64,000 nt of DNA from Xylophilus ampelinus (GCF_003217575.1 NZ_QJTC01000004.1:124001-188000); one strand, 5' to 3'; positions 47,025 through 58,004 are shown, numbered from the stretch's first letter. The notes: generated from the sequence alone by a model not told the origin. Program-made: numbers and translations.

Positions 47025-47852
47025 TCAGAACCGCTCCCCGGCGCCGAGGTAGCGCCACTGGCCCACCGGCAGGTGGCCCAGCACCACATGGCCGATGCGG
47101 ATCCGCTTCAGGCCCACCACCTTCAGCCCGACCTGCTCGCACATGCGGCGGATCTGGCGCTTCTTGCCCTCGGTCAGCACGAAGCGCAACTGCTCGGTGT
47201 TCTGCCACTCGACCTGCGCGGGCCTGAGCGCATGGCCGTCCAGGCTCAGGCCGTGGCGCAGCAGCGCCAGCTTCTCGCGCGGAAACGCGGCCTGCGAGTT
47301 CTCCGCCACCGGGCCGTAGGCGACACGCACCAGGTATTCCTTCTCGACGCCCGAGTCCTCGCCGATCAGCTGGCGCGCCACCCGGCCGTCCTGCGTCAGC
47401 ACCAGCAGCCCGACCGAGTCGATGTCGAGCCGCCCGGCCGGCGCCAGGCCGCGCAGCTGCGGCGGAGAAAAGCGGTTCCTGCTCGGGTCTTCGCGCCAGT
47501 GGGTGCGCGGGTTGACCAGCACCACGGCGGGCTCGTGACCGTCCTCGGCCTGGCCGCTGACGAAGCCCATCGGCTTGTGCAGCAGGATCGTGACCTGCCG
47601 CTCCTGGTGCTGCGAGGCCTGGCGGTCGACCTCGACCCTGTCGGCCGCCGTGACCTTGACGCCCATCTCGGCCACTTGCCCGTTGACCTTGATCCAGCCC
47701 TGCTCGATCCAGAGATCGGCCTCGCGCCGCGAGCACAGCCCGAGGGCCGCCATGCGCTTGTTGAGCCGCTCCGATCCGTCGGGCGAAGCGGCGGCTGCGG
47801 CAGGCGGCGCGGCGCGGGTGAAACGGGGGCGGTCTGGCGGTGGAAGCGGCAT
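47025..47852 (-). CDS. RNA pseudouridine synthase, RsuA/RluF family
   Basis: Modifies uridine in rRNA. 275 residues. An Ala/Pro-rich N-terminal stretch precedes an S4 RNA-binding domain (ERLNKRMAALGLCSRREADL, GWIKVNGQV) and the synthase domain with the catalytic aspartate in APAGRLDIDSVGLL, plus EKEYLVRV and EGKKRQIRRMCE. It is of the RluF/RluE/RsuA branch; the target uridine cannot be told. The frame is open 12 codons further upstream. Confidence 0.9.
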   Translation of the reverse strand: MPLPPPDRPRFTRAAPPAAAAASPDGSERLNKRMAALGLCSRREADLWIEQGWIKVNGQVAEMGVKVTAADRVEVDRQASQHQERQVTILLHKPMGFVSGQAEDGHEPAVVLVNPRTHWREDPSRNRFSPPQLRGLAPAGRLDIDSVGLLVLTQDGRVARQLIGEDSGVEKEYLVRVAYGPVAENSQAAFPREKLALLRHGLSLDGHALRPAQVEWQNTEQLRFVLTEGKKRQIRRMCEQVGLKVVGLKRIRIGHVVLGHLPVGQWRYLGAGERF

Positions 47853-47904
47853 GGCGGAGCAGTCGGTCGGCGCAGCGCGAGCCGGCATGCCATCGCGCTC
47901 ATAC

Positions 47905-47921
47905 GCTATTATTTATATAGC
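47905..47921 (+). repeat. Short dispersed repeat, partial copy 7
   Basis: Only the AT-rich inverted repeat GCTATTATTTATATAGC is recognisable, between the pseudouridine synthase start and the end of kdpE. Confidence 0.5.
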
Positions 47922-48035
47922 ATCATGCCGTTACGGAACAACGGCTGGCGGGCATTTTCTCCTAAATTCGCGGGCGGCGGCAATCGGGGGCACGTTCGGT
48001 GACAACTGTGGCGATGCCGCTCCGCTGCGTGCCCC

Positions 48036-48731
<696 letters not shown>

Positions 48732-48755
48732 GGCGGGGCGGTTTCGGTGTCGGTG

Positions 48756-51641
48756 TCAGGGGGGCGCGTCCGGCGCGGCGGGCGCCGGCGCGTGGGGATC
48801 GGCAGTGTCGCCGGCATCGGCCGGCTCGGCCACCGGGGGCGGTGGCCGGCGCGGCAGGGTCACGGTGAATTCCGCGCCGCCGCCGGGCGCATCGGCCGCG
48901 GCGATCCGGCCGCGGTGCGCCTCGACGATGGCGCGGGCGATCGCCAGGCCCAGGCCGATGCCGGGCGTGGCCGATTCGGGCGTCCCCCGGGTGAACTTGT
49001 CGAACAGCGTCGCCTCGCGGCCGCGCATCGCGGCGGGCAGGCCGGGCCCGTGGTCGCGCACCGACAGCCGCAGCGCATCGGCGGTGGCCTCGGCCGACAG
49101 CACGATCGGCGGCGCGCCGTAGCGGGCGGCGTTCTCCAGCAGGTTGACCAGCACCCGCTCGAGCAGCACCGCGTCGAACTCGGCCAGCGGCAGGTCGGGC
49201 GGAAACCGCGTCTGCACCGGCTGCCCGGCCAGCGCGGCCGCGGCGGCGCGGATCGCGGTGCCGGCGATCTCCTCCACCGACTGCCATTCGCTGCGCAGGT
49301 GCACCCCGCCGCTCTGCAGCCGCGCCATGTCGAGCAGGTTGTGCACCAGCGCGTGCAGCGCCCGGGCCTGCCGGGCGACCGCATCGGCCATGTCGGCATG
49401 CGCCGGCGAGAGCGGCGGCGGCGAGGCGCGCAGCGTCTCGGCCAGGCCGATCAACGCGGTGAGCGGGGTGCGCACGTCGTGCGACAGGGCCGCCAGAAGC
49501 GCGTTGCGCAGCCGCTCGGATTCCATCTCGACGACCGCCTGCTGCGCCACCTCGACATAGTGCACCCGCTCCAGCGCGATCGCGATCTGGCGGGCCAGGG
49601 TCTGCAGCTGCTGCGCCTGCTCGGGGATCAGCAGCCAGCGCGGATGCGTCGGCCGCACCGCCAGCACGCCGCGCACCCGCATCGGCGCCTGCAGCGGCGC
49701 GTAGTGCCAGGCGTGCGCGGCCAGGGTGGCGGTGGCCAGGCCCGCGCTCTGGCCGTTGCGCAGGGTCCAGTCGGCCACGCTCGCATCCAGCCCGGCGGGC
49801 GCATCGGCCGGCAGCACCAGCCGGTCGTCGGCGTCGGGCAGCAGCACGCAGGCGTCGCCACCCCATGTCTGGCGCAGCGCGGCCACGCCGAGGGCGGCGA
49901 CCTGCTCGGTCTGCAGCGCACCCGAGAGATCGCGGGTGAGGGCGAAGAGCGCGTGGGCCCGGGCCTCGCGCGCGGCGGCGACCCGGGCCTGGTAGCGCAG
50001 GCCGGCGGTCAGCTGGCCGGCGGTGAGGCCCACCGCCAGCATCACGCCGAAGGTCAGCACGTACTGCATGTCGCCGACCGAGAACGAGAAGCGCGGTTTG
50101 ACGAAGAAGAAATCGAACAGCAGCACGTTGAGCAGCGCCGCGAACGCCGCCGGCCCGCGGCCGAAGCGCATCGCGATGCCCAGCACGCCCAGCAAATACA
50201 GCATGACAATGTTGGCGACTTCCAGCGCGCCCGACAGCGGCAGCGCGCCCAGAGTCACCGCCGCGCCGCCGGCCGTCGCCCAGGCGTAGCCCTGCCAGGT
50301 GGCCGGGAACACGTCGCGCGCCGCGACGGCGGAGCGCGCGTCGTCGACCACGACCGCGTCGCCGCCGGGCTCGGCATCGGCCCGCGCGCCGAGCTGCGGC
50401 GCGCGCAGGCTGCGGCTGCTGGTGGCGGGCGCGGCCTCCAGCAGATCCAGCGCCGGCGCCTGCTCGGCGATGCGCTGCCGCAGGCCGCCGACGCGGCCCA
50501 GCGTGCCGTCGGCGACGGCCGGCGGCAGCCAGCGCCAGAGCTGCGCCGTCCAGCGGCCGGCGCGGGCGCCCGGGCGGCCCAGCACCAGCATCGCGCAGTT
50601 GCGCTGGCGGGCCAGGCCCGCCAGCGCCTCGGCCGCGTCGGTGGCGGCCAGCACCGCGGTCTCGGCGCCCAAACCCTGGGCCAGCTGCAGCACCGCCAGC
50701 ACCCGGTCGCGCGCGGCGGCGGGCAGGCGGGCCAGGCGCGGCGTCTCGACATAGGCCGCGTGCCAGTTCACGTTGAGCTGGCCGGCCAGGCGCGCGGCGG
50801 TGCGCACCGTGTGCTCGGCGCCCTCGCGGTGGCCGACGCAGGCGAGGATCGCGCCCGAGGTGTTCCACGCGTCCTGCGCCGCGCCCGTGCCCGCCGCCGC
50901 GCCCCGTCCGGTGCCGGACTCGACCCGGTAGCTGCGCACGTCGTCCTCCACATGCTCGGCGGTGCGGCGCAGCGCCAGCTCGCGCAGCGCGATCAGGTTG
51001 CCCTTGCGGAAGAAGTGGTGGGCCGCGCGCTCGGCCTGCTGCGGCAGGTAGACCTTGCCGGCGGCCAGGCGGGCCAGCAGCTCGTCGGGGGTGACGTCGA
51101 TCAGCACCACCTCGTCGGCGGCATCGAGCACCGTGTCGGGCACCGTCTCGTGGACCCGCACGCCGGTGATGGCGCCCACCGTGCCGTTGAGGCTCTCCAG
51201 GTGCTGCACGTTGAGCGCGGTCCAGACCTCGATGCCGGCGGCCACCAGCTCCTGCACGTCCTGCCAGCGCTTGGCGTGGCGGGCGCCGGGCACGTTGGCA
51301 TGGGCCAGCTCGTCGAGCAGCAGCACCGCCGGGCGGTGCGCCAGCGCGGCGTCCAGGTCGAACTCGGCCAGCGCGCGGCCGCGCCACGCCAGCATGCGGC
51401 GCGGCAGCACCGGCAGGCCGGCCAGCACCGCTTCGGTCTCGGCGCGGCCGTGGGTCTCGACCAGGCCGACCAGCACGTCCCGCCCCTCACGCCGCGCCTG
51501 CTGCGCCGCACCCAGCATCGCGAAGGTCTTGCCCACGCCGGCGTTGGCGCCCAGGTAGACCCGCAGCCGGCCGCGGCGGGCCTGCGCCTCGTCGCCCCGG
51601 ATCTGGGCGATCAGCGCGTCGGGATCGGGGCGTGGGGGCAT
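48756..51641 (-). CDS. kdpD: Sensor histidine kinase KdpD
   Basis: Membrane sensor of K+ limitation, 961 residues, slightly longer than E. coli KdpD. The N-terminal domain has a Walker A (YLGANAGVGKTFAML) and Walker B-type LLLDELAHANVPG; a universal-stress-like part follows; four transmembrane helices lie near residues 450-550 (VANIVMLYLLGVLGIAM, AAFAALLNVLLFDFFFV); then GAF-like, HisKA (LSHDVRTPLTALIG) and HATPase (LLENAARYG, GIGLGLAIARA). A dispersed repeat separates it from kdpC. Confidence 0.95.
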   Translation of the reverse strand: MPPRPDPDALIAQIRGDEAQARRGRLRVYLGANAGVGKTFAMLGAAQQARREGRDVLVGLVETHGRAETEAVLAGLPVLPRRMLAWRGRALAEFDLDAALAHRPAVLLLDELAHANVPGARHAKRWQDVQELVAAGIEVWTALNVQHLESLNGTVGAITGVRVHETVPDTVLDAADEVVLIDVTPDELLARLAAGKVYLPQQAERAAHHFFRKGNLIALRELALRRTAEHVEDDVRSYRVESGTGRGAAAGTGAAQDAWNTSGAILACVGHREGAEHTVRTAARLAGQLNVNWHAAYVETPRLARLPAAARDRVLAVLQLAQGLGAETAVLAATDAAEALAGLARQRNCAMLVLGRPGARAGRWTAQLWRWLPPAVADGTLGRVGGLRQRIAEQAPALDLLEAAPATSSRSLRAPQLGARADAEPGGDAVVVDDARSAVAARDVFPATWQGYAWATAGGAAVTLGALPLSGALEVANIVMLYLLGVLGIAMRFGRGPAAFAALLNVLLFDFFFVKPRFSFSVGDMQYVLTFGVMLAVGLTAGQLTAGLRYQARVAAAREARAHALFALTRDLSGALQTEQVAALGVAALRQTWGGDACVLLPDADDRLVLPADAPAGLDASVADWTLRNGQSAGLATATLAAHAWHYAPLQAPMRVRGVLAVRPTHPRWLLIPEQAQQLQTLARQIAIALERVHYVEVAQQAVVEMESERLRNALLAALSHDVRTPLTALIGLAETLRASPPPLSPAHADMADAVARQARALHALVHNLLDMARLQSGGVHLRSEWQSVEEIAGTAIRAAAAALAGQPVQTRFPPDLPLAEFDAVLLERVLVNLLENAARYGAPPIVLSAEATADALRLSVRDHGPGLPAAMRGREATLFDKFTRGTPESATPGIGLGLAIARAIVEAHRGRIAAADAPGGGAEFTVTLPRRPPPPVAEPADAGDTADPHAPAPAAPDAPP

Positions 51642-51690
51642 CGGGCGGTGTGGGTGGCCGGGGGGTGCCGCAGGCTACCACCGGCAGGGG

Positions 51691-51745
51691 TTTTCAAGCA
51701 AAAAGGGGCTGCAGCCGGCGCAGGGCGCCGGCTATCAGCTATCAT
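51691..51745 (-). repeat. Short dispersed repeat, copy 8 (minus orientation)
   Basis: On the minus strand ATGATAGCTGATAGCCGGC leads, then GCGCCGGCTGCAGCCCCTTTTT and GCTTGAAAAC. The TGA stop of kdpC (51742-51744) is the start of the repeat. It is inserted in the kdpC-kdpD gap. Confidence 0.65.
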
Positions 51746-52323
51746 TTTCGTAGCGACTGGTCGAGCGCCAGGTTGAGCGCCAGCACGTTGACCCGCGGCT
51801 CGCCGAAGAAGCCCCCGAAGCCCGCGGCCTGGGTGTGCGCATCGACCAGCGCCTGCACCTTCTCGGCCGGCAGCTTCCGCGCGGCCGCCACCCGGGCCAC
51901 CTGGTAGCGGGCGCCCTCCGGGCTGATGTGCGGGTCGAGCCCGCTGGCCGAGGTGGTGACCAGGTCGGCCGGCACCGGCGCGGTGTTGCCCGGATCGGCG
52001 GCACGCAGTGCCGCGATGCGGCCCTTCACCGCCTCGACCAGCGCCGAGTTGGTCGGCCCCTGGTTGGCGCCGCCCGAAGCGGATGCGTTGTACGGCATCG
52101 GCGTGGTGGCAGACGGCCGGCCCCAGAAGTGGCCCGGGTCCGAGAACGGCTGGCCGATCAGCGACGAGCCGACGGCCTTGCCGTCCTGCACGACGAGGCT
52201 GCCCGCCGCCTGGTCGGGGAACACCGCCTTCGAGATGCCGGTGACGGCCAGCGGATAAGCGATGCCGGTGAGGGCCGACAGCACGACGAACAGGGTGAGC
52301 GCGGGGCGCAGGATGGTTTTCAT
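51742..52323 (-). CDS. kdpC: Potassium-transporting ATPase subunit KdpC
   Basis: Single-span periplasmic-facing subunit of the Kdp pump, 193 residues. The N-terminal membrane helix ([20 protein letters not shown]) and family motifs ([40 protein letters not shown]) are intact. It lies 15 bases after kdpB. The C-terminus ends ...[10 protein letters not shown]; its stop codon is shared with the dispersed repeat. Confidence 0.95.
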   Translation of the reverse strand: MKTILRPALTLFVVLSALTGIAYPLAVTGISKAVFPDQAAGSLVVQDGKAVGSSLIGQPFSDPGHFWGRPSATTPMPYNASASGGANQGPTNSALVEAVKGRIAALRAADPGNTAPVPADLVTTSASGLDPHISPEGARYQVARVAAARKLPAEKVQALVDAHTQAAGFGGFFGEPRVNVLALNLALDQSLRK

Positions 52324-52338
52324 GGGAAGGTCTCCGGA

Positions 52339-54495
52339 TCAGGTCAGGTGCAGCGCCACCAGCAGCAGGTCGATCGCCTTGATGCCGACGAAGGGCACCA
52401 GCAGGCCGCCCAGTCCGTAGATGGCCAGGTTGCGGCGCAGCAGCGCGGCGGCGCCGATGGCGCGGTACTTCACGCCCTTCAAAGCCAGCGGGATCAGGAA
52501 CACGATCACCAGCGCGTTGAAGATCACCGCCGACAGGATGGCCGAGCTGGGGCTTTCCAGCCGCATCACGTTGAGCGCCGAGAGCTGCGGATAGGTGGTG
52601 ACGAAGATCGCCGGCAGGATGGCGAAGTACTTGGCCACGTCGTTGGCGATCGAGAAGGTGGTGAGCGAGCCGCGGGTCATCAGCAGCGCCTTGCCGGTCT
52701 CCACCACCTCCAGCAGCTTGGTCGGGTTGCTGTCGAGGTCGACCATGTTGCCGGCCTCCTTCGCGGCCTGGGTGCCTGTGTTCATCGCCACCGCCACGTC
52801 GGCCTGGGCGAGCGCTGGCGCGTCGTTGGTGCCGTCGCCGGTCATCGCCACCAGCCGGCCTTCGGCCTGGTAGCGGCGGATCAGCGCCAGCTTGTCCTCG
52901 GGCGTGGCCTCGGCCAGGAAGTCGTCCACCCCGGCCTCGGCCGCGATGGCCGAGGCGGTGAGCTTGTTGTCGCCGGTGATCATCACCGTCTTGATGCCCA
53001 TGCGGCGCAGCTCGGCGAAGCGCTCGCGGATGCCGGCCTTGACGATGTCCTTGAGCTCCACCACGCCGACCACCCGGACGTCCGCAGGACGGCCATCGCC
53101 GTGGACTTCGCCGTCGGCCACCACCAGCGGCGTGCTGCCGCGGCGGGCGATGTCTTCGGCCGCGCGTTGCACCGCTGCAGGCACGGTGGCGCCCAAGGAT
53201 TCGACGTGCTTCCTCACCGCGTCCATCGCGCCCTTGCGCAGCAGCCGGGAGCCGCCGCCCTCGCCCTGCAGGTCGGCGCCGCTCATCCGGGTCTGGGCGG
53301 TGAAGGGCACGAAGACGGCACCTTCTGCGGCCGGCTCCTCGATGCCCATGCGGCGGGCCAGCGCCACGATGCTGCGGCCCTCGGGCGTCTCGTCGGCCAT
53401 CGAGGCCAGCAGCGCGGCGCGGGCCACCGCCGCTTCGGTGAGGCCGGGCGCGGCCACGAAGGCAGAGGCCTGGCGGTTGCCGTGGGTGACGGTTCCGGTC
53501 TTGTCGAGCAGCAGCACGTCGACGTCGCCCGCCGCCTCCACCGCGCGGCCCGAGGTGGCGATCACGTTGGCCTGCATCATCCGGCTCATGCCGGCCACGC
53601 CGATGGCCGACAGCAGCCCGCCGATGGTGGTCGGGATCAGGCAGACCAGCAGCGCGATCAGCGCGGTGATCGTCACCACCTGGCCCGCCTGGCCGGCCTG
53701 CACGCTGAAGATCGAATACGGCAGCAGCGCGGCGGTCACCACCAGGAACACGATGGTCAGCGCCACCAGCAGGATGTTGAGCGCGATCTCGTTGGGCGTC
53801 TTCTGGCGCCTGGCGCCCTCGACCATGCCGATCATCCGGTCGATGAAACCCTCGCCCGGGTTGGCGACGATGCGCACCACCAGCCAGTCGGACAGCACCC
53901 GGGTGCCGCCGGTGACGGCCGAGAAATCGCCGCCCGCCTCGCGGATCACCGGGGCCGATTCGCCGGTGATCGCCGATTCGTCGACCGAGGCCACGCCCTC
54001 GGCCACCTCGCCGTCGAGCGGCACCATGTCGCCCGCCTCGACCAGCACCCGGTCGCCCTTGCGCAAGTTCTCGGCCCGCTCGGGCAGCCAGGGACGACCG
54101 TACAAAGGGGCATCGTGGACGGCGCCGGGCCGCGCAGCGGCGTGCGAAGCCGAGGGGTCGTAGCGTTTCGCCCATGCCGCCTTCTGCAGACCGCGCAGCG
54201 ACGCGGCCTGCGCCTGGGCACGGCCCTCGGCCATCGCCTCGGCGAAGTTGGCGAACAGCACGGTGAACCAGAGCCACACCGCCACCGCGGCCACGAAGCC
54301 CACGCCGGCCTCGCCGTGGCCGCGCGCGGCCTCCACCGCCAGCAGCGTGGTCAGGATGCTGCCCACGTAGACCACGAACATCACCGGGTTGCGCCACTGC
54401 ACCCGCGGGTCGAGCTTGGCCAGCGCCTGCAGCAGCGCGGGCCGCAGCAGCGCCGGGTCGAACAGGGAAAAAGATTCTTTTTTCTGCGTACTCAT
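52339..54495 (-). CDS. kdpB: Potassium-transporting P-type ATPase KdpB
   Basis: Energising subunit of the K+ uptake pump, 718 residues. The phosphorylated aspartate is in [15 protein letters not shown] (AITGESAPV) and the hinge ([17 protein letters not shown]) are intact, as is the nucleotide-binding lysine region (RKGAMDAV). The N-terminal cytosolic tail carries a short phenylalanine/serine-rich start typical of betaproteobacteria. Part of kdpFABC, 23 bases after kdpA. Confidence 0.96.
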   Translation of the reverse strand: MSTQKKESFSLFDPALLRPALLQALAKLDPRVQWRNPVMFVVYVGSILTTLLAVEAARGHGEAGVGFVAAVAVWLWFTVLFANFAEAMAEGRAQAQAASLRGLQKAAWAKRYDPSASHAAARPGAVHDAPLYGRPWLPERAENLRKGDRVLVEAGDMVPLDGEVAEGVASVDESAITGESAPVIREAGGDFSAVTGGTRVLSDWLVVRIVANPGEGFIDRMIGMVEGARRQKTPNEIALNILLVALTIVFLVVTAALLPYSIFSVQAGQAGQVVTITALIALLVCLIPTTIGGLLSAIGVAGMSRMMQANVIATSGRAVEAAGDVDVLLLDKTGTVTHGNRQASAFVAAPGLTEAAVARAALLASMADETPEGRSIVALARRMGIEEPAAEGAVFVPFTAQTRMSGADLQGEGGGSRLLRKGAMDAVRKHVESLGATVPAAVQRAAEDIARRGSTPLVVADGEVHGDGRPADVRVVGVVELKDIVKAGIRERFAELRRMGIKTVMITGDNKLTASAIAAEAGVDDFLAEATPEDKLALIRRYQAEGRLVAMTGDGTNDAPALAQADVAVAMNTGTQAAKEAGNMVDLDSNPTKLLEVVETGKALLMTRGSLTTFSIANDVAKYFAILPAIFVTTYPQLSALNVMRLESPSSAILSAVIFNALVIVFLIPLALKGVKYRAIGAAALLRRNLAIYGLGGLLVPFVGIKAIDLLLVALHLT

Positions 54496-54517
54496 GTCGT
54501 TTCTCCGGCGCGGCGGC

Positions 54518-56299
54518 TCAGCGGCCCGCCCACAGCATCAGGTGCTCCACCACCGGGCCCAGGGCCAGGGCGGGCACGTAGTTCAGCAAGCCCACCAGCA
54601 GCACCGTGCCGATCAGCAGCGCCACGAAGAGCGGGCCGTGCGTGGGCATGGTCCCGCTGTTCGCGGGCAGCCGCGGCTTGGCGGCCAGCGCGCCGGCGAT
54701 CGCCAGCACCGGCACGATCACCGCGAAGCGGCCGAGCCACATCGCGACGGCCAGCAGCACGTTGTAGAAGGGCGTGTTGGCCGACAGGCCGGCGAAGGCG
54801 CTGCCGTTGTTGTTGGCCGCCGAGGTGAGCGCGTACAGCACCTCCGAGAAGCCGTGCGGCCCCGGGTTGGCGATGCCGGCCGTACCCGCGGCCACCAGCA
54901 CCGCGACCGCCGTGCCCACCAGCACCAGCGTGGGCGCGACCAGGATCACGATCGAGGCCATCTTGATCTCGTAGGCCTCGATCTTCTTGCCCAGGTACTC
55001 GGGCGTGCGGCCGATCATCAGCCCGGCGATGAACACCGCCAGGATCGCGAAGACCAGCATGCCGTAGAGGCCCGAGCCCACGCCGCCGAAGACCACCTCG
55101 CCCAGCTGCATCAGCACCAGCGGCACCATGCCGCCCAACGGGGTGAAGGCGTCGTGCATCGCGTTCACCGCGCCGCAGGAGGCCGCGGTGGTGACGGCCG
55201 CGAAGAGCGCCGACGCGTCGATGCCGAAGCGCGTCTCCTTGCCCTCCAGGTTGCCGGCGCCGCCGTCCATGCCGAGCGCGGTCAGCAGCGGGTTGGCGGC
55301 ATGCTCGGCGGAGATCACCGCGACCACCGCGACGACGAACAGCACCGCCATCGTGGCCAGCACCGCCCAGCCCTGCCGGCGGTCGCCCACCACGCTGCCG
55401 AAGCTGAAGCACAGCGCCGCCGGGATCAGGAAGATCGCCAGCATCTGCAGGAAGTTGGTCAGCGCCGTCGGGTTCTCGTAGGGGTGCGCCGAGTTGGCGT
55501 TGAAGAAGCCGCCGCCGTTCGTCCCCAGCATCTTGATCGCCTCCTGCGACGCGACCGGGCCCATGGCCAGCGTCTGGGTCCGGGTGGTGGCGTCCTCCAG
55601 TACCGGCTTGCCTTCGGCGTCCACCACCGGCTGGCCGTCGGCGCCCGTCCTGGGCTGCTGGTAGGCGACCGATTCGAGCATCTGCACGCTCTTGTAGCCG
55701 TCGAGGTTCTGGATCGTGCCCTGCTGCACCAGCACCAAGGCCAGCACCACCGACAGCGGCAGCAGCACCCAGCCGGTGATGCGGGTCACGTCCACCCAGA
55801 AGTTGCCGACCGCGCCGGCCGAGCGTCCGGCGAAGCCGCGGATCAGCGCGAAAGCCACCGCGATGCCCGTCGCGGCCGAGAGGAAGTTCTGCACCGCCAG
55901 GCCCAGCATCTGCACCAGGTAGCCCATGGTGGATTCGCCGGCATAGCCCTGCCAGTCGGTGTTGGCGACAAAACTGATCGCCGTGTTGAAGGCCGAATCG
56001 ACCGACACCGGGCCCAGGCCCTGCGGGTTGAACGGCAGCCCGCCCTGCAGCCGCTGCAGCGCATAGACCGCCACCGCGCCCAGGGTGTTGAAGGCGAGCA
56101 GCGCCAGGGCGTAGCGCTTCCAGCCCATGCCCTGGGCCGGGTCGACGCCGGCCAGCCGCCACAGCGGCGTCTCCACGGCCCGCATCCAGCGCGGCAGGGC
56201 GCCGGTGCACAGCCCCGCCAGCGCGCGGCCCAGCGGCAGCGCCAGCACCAGCAGCACGGCAAGGAAAAGGCCCAGCAGGCCCCAGGCGGCGGCGCTCAC
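54518..56299 (-). CDS. kdpA: Potassium-transporting ATPase potassium-binding subunit KdpA
   Basis: Channel-like subunit that selects K+, 593 residues. It starts at GTG 56299 (overlapping the kdpF stop). The selectivity-filter loops are visible ([76 protein letters not shown]). An ATG start upstream would run through kdpF, so GTG is preferred. Expected around ten transmembrane helices. Confidence 0.95.
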   Translation of the reverse strand: MSAAAWGLLGLFLAVLLVLALPLGRALAGLCTGALPRWMRAVETPLWRLAGVDPAQGMGWKRYALALLAFNTLGAVAVYALQRLQGGLPFNPQGLGPVSVDSAFNTAISFVANTDWQGYAGESTMGYLVQMLGLAVQNFLSAATGIAVAFALIRGFAGRSAGAVGNFWVDVTRITGWVLLPLSVVLALVLVQQGTIQNLDGYKSVQMLESVAYQQPRTGADGQPVVDAEGKPVLEDATTRTQTLAMGPVASQEAIKMLGTNGGGFFNANSAHPYENPTALTNFLQMLAIFLIPAALCFSFGSVVGDRRQGWAVLATMAVLFVVAVVAVISAEHAANPLLTALGMDGGAGNLEGKETRFGIDASALFAAVTTAASCGAVNAMHDAFTPLGGMVPLVLMQLGEVVFGGVGSGLYGMLVFAILAVFIAGLMIGRTPEYLGKKIEAYEIKMASIVILVAPTLVLVGTAVAVLVAAGTAGIANPGPHGFSEVLYALTSAANNNGSAFAGLSANTPFYNVLLAVAMWLGRFAVIVPVLAIAGALAAKPRLPANSGTMPTHGPLFVALLIGTVLLVGLLNYVPALALGPVVEHLMLWAGR

Positions 56300-56394
56300 A
56301 GGTCCTCCGCGCGCAGCAGCGCCACGACCAGGTAGACCAGCAGCGCCAGCGCGGCGAAGCCCGCAGCGCCGTAGAGGGTGGCGGTGGCGATCAT
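56296..56394 (-). CDS. kdpF: KdpF small membrane subunit
   Basis: 32 residues forming one hydrophobic helix ([20 protein letters not shown], then [11 protein letters not shown]), the classic KdpF ending (ALLRPE/AEDL type). It stabilises the KdpABC complex. Its start overlaps the stop of the upstream tiny ORF (ATGA), and its stop overlaps the GTG of kdpA, so all three are translationally coupled. Confidence 0.88.
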   Translation of the reverse strand: MIATATLYGAAGFAALALLVYLVVALLRAEDL

Positions 56395-56504
56395 GGCCGG
56401 CCTCCGCGCTGCGGCCGCAGCCTTTCGCAGCCGTGCGCCATCGCGGCCACCAGCCCCCAGAACAGGGCGAATCCGCCCACCGCCAACACGTCCCACCCGT
56501 CCAT
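56391..56504 (-). CDS. Tiny conserved-looking membrane ORF at the head of the kdp operon
   Basis: 37 residues: one hydrophobic helix ([19 protein letters not shown]) followed by [10 protein letters not shown]. The stop overlaps the kdpF start by the ATGA arrangement, and the ATG at 56504 is preceded by GGAGGGG, a strong ribosome site. I recall small ORFs with a helix and a C-(E/D)-RL motif before kdpF in other bacteria, but no established function. It could be an extra pump subunit or a leader that couples translation. Confidence 0.7.
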   Translation of the reverse strand: MDGWDVLAVGGFALFWGLVAAMAHGCERLRPQRGGRP

Positions 56505-56520
56505 AGACCCCTCCGCGCAT

Positions 56521-56565
56521 CGCGTAAAAATCGATGGGCCAAGTCTCGTCAGCGGCGCGTAAAAA
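56521..56565 (-). promoter_or_regulatory. Direct repeats upstream of kdp, possible KdpE sites
   Basis: TTTTTACGCG (minus strand) occurs twice, at 56556-56565 and 56521-56530, 35 bases apart start to start, just upstream of the tiny ORF. KdpE sites in E. coli are T-rich runs leading into a GC patch (TTTATAC..TTTACAC), so these are plausible KdpE boxes; not confirmed. Confidence 0.4.
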
Positions 56566-56611
56566 CGGGGGCGAGACTCCTGCGGGCGGTATAAAGAAAG
56601 CGTATACGAAT

Positions 56612-56660
56612 GCTATCGAATTAATAGCTTATAGCCGGCATACCACGCCGGCGGGAGGCC
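56612..56660 (+). repeat. Short dispersed repeat, copy 9
   Basis: GCTATCGAATTAATAGC, TTATAGCCGGC, then CACGCCGGCGGG. It lies in the kdp upstream region near the end of the glutaminase gene. Confidence 0.65.
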
Positions 56661-56718
56661 GATTCGATGCGCAATCCAGGGCCTGCGGATCGCCGGCCGG
56701 CCCGGCGGCGCTGAACGG

Positions 56719-57645
56719 TCAGAAGACCGACAACCCCGTCTTCGCCACGAACAGCTCCAGCGCCTGCATGCCCAGGTGCGAATTGCCGTTGTGGTCGAGC
56801 GCCGGCGACCAGACGCAGATGCTCAGCTCGTCGGGCAGGATCGCGACGATGCCGCCGCCCACGCCGCTCTTGCACGGCAGCCCGACGCGGAACGCGAACT
56901 CGCCCGCCGCGTCGTAGGTGCCGCAGGTCAGCATCAGCGAATTGATCCGCCGCGCCTGCCGGTCGGTCACCACCGGCTCGCCGCCGTAGGGGTGCACGCC
57001 GTTGCGGCACAGATAGCCGGCGGCGCGCGCCAGCTGCACGCAGTTCATCCGGATCGCGCACTGGTGGAAGTAGGCGTCGAGCACCTTCGCCACCGGGTTG
57101 TCGATCTTGTCGAAGCTCTTCATGAAGTTGGCCACCGCCAGGTTGCGGTAGCCGTGGGCGGCCTCCGACTCGGCCACCTCCGACTCGGCCACCTCCGGGT
57201 CGATCGCGACCGGCTCGCCGCAGACGCTTTCGAGCAGCGCCAGGATCGCCGCGGGCGCGTCGCCCAGGCTCACCAGGCGATCGGCCACCGCGATCGCGCC
57301 GGCGTTGATGAACGGGTTGCGCGGCACGCCCTGCTCGAACTCCAGCTGGATCAGCGAATTGAATGCGGTGCCCGACGGCTCCCGGCCGATGCGCTCCCAC
57401 AGCGCGTCGCCGAGCGCCTTCATCGCCAACGTGAGCGAGAAGACCTTGGAGATGCTCTGCACCGAGAACATCTCGCGGCTGTCGCCGCTGGCCGCCTCCT
57501 GGCCGTCGCAGGTGCGCAGCGCGATGCCGAAGCGCTCGGCCGGCACCCGGGCCAGCGCGGGAATGTAGTCGGCCACCTTGCCGGCCTGGCCCATCCGGGG
57601 CCGCAGTTCGGCGGCGATCTCGTCGAGGACGGTCTGGAAATTCAT
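56719..57645 (-). CDS. glsA: Glutaminase A
   Basis: Hydrolyses glutamine to glutamate and ammonia; serine-dependent beta-lactamase-like fold. 308 residues from MNFQTVLDEIAAELRP. The catalytic serine-lysine is in FSVQSISKVFSL; other blocks are GREPSGTAFNSLIQLE, NPFINAGAI, CKSGVGGGIVAI and NSHLGMQALELF. A 15-base tandem duplication (57166-57195) inserts extra residues (EVAESEVAESEAAHG) in a surface loop. The gene is intact otherwise. Confidence 0.95.
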   Translation of the reverse strand: MNFQTVLDEIAAELRPRMGQAGKVADYIPALARVPAERFGIALRTCDGQEAASGDSREMFSVQSISKVFSLTLAMKALGDALWERIGREPSGTAFNSLIQLEFEQGVPRNPFINAGAIAVADRLVSLGDAPAAILALLESVCGEPVAIDPEVAESEVAESEAAHGYRNLAVANFMKSFDKIDNPVAKVLDAYFHQCAIRMNCVQLARAAGYLCRNGVHPYGGEPVVTDRQARRINSLMLTCGTYDAAGEFAFRVGLPCKSGVGGGIVAILPDELSICVWSPALDHNGNSHLGMQALELFVAKTGLSVF

Positions 57646-57857
57646 GGGGAAGCGGCGCCTGGAGGAGAAAAGGCTGCATTGTCGGCGGGCCGTGCGGCGG
57701 AGGCATCGTCCTGCAGCGCGGGTCGCGCATGCCGCAGCGCGCCCGGCACGCCTGCCGTGGCGGCGCCCGCCACAGGGCTCGCGCACGGCGACACCGTACT
57801 GCGCAAGAACGGGTCGCGCCGCGGTGCCGTGCAGGCGACGTCTTCGCGACGGCTTTA

Positions 57858-57969
57858 GAGCGGCTAACACAACCCTTCTGGTGTCGTTGCCGCACCTTGT
57901 CGTACTACTCGTACTGTCTGCGATGCGGCGCCTAGCCAGAACGGCTTCGCTGGGTTGTGTTAGCCGCTC
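57858..57969 (+). mobile_element. MITE-like palindromic element, copy 4
   Basis: 112 bases with the same terminal inverted repeats, flanked by TTA (57855-57857 and 57970-57972). It differs from copies 2 and 3 at only a few positions (for example TTCTGGTGTCG for TTCTGGCGTCG). It lies between glsA and the convergent SDR gene end. Confidence 0.85.
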
Positions 57970-58004
57970 TTAGAGCGTGTTGTGCGCTTTGTTGACGTAC
58001 CCGA

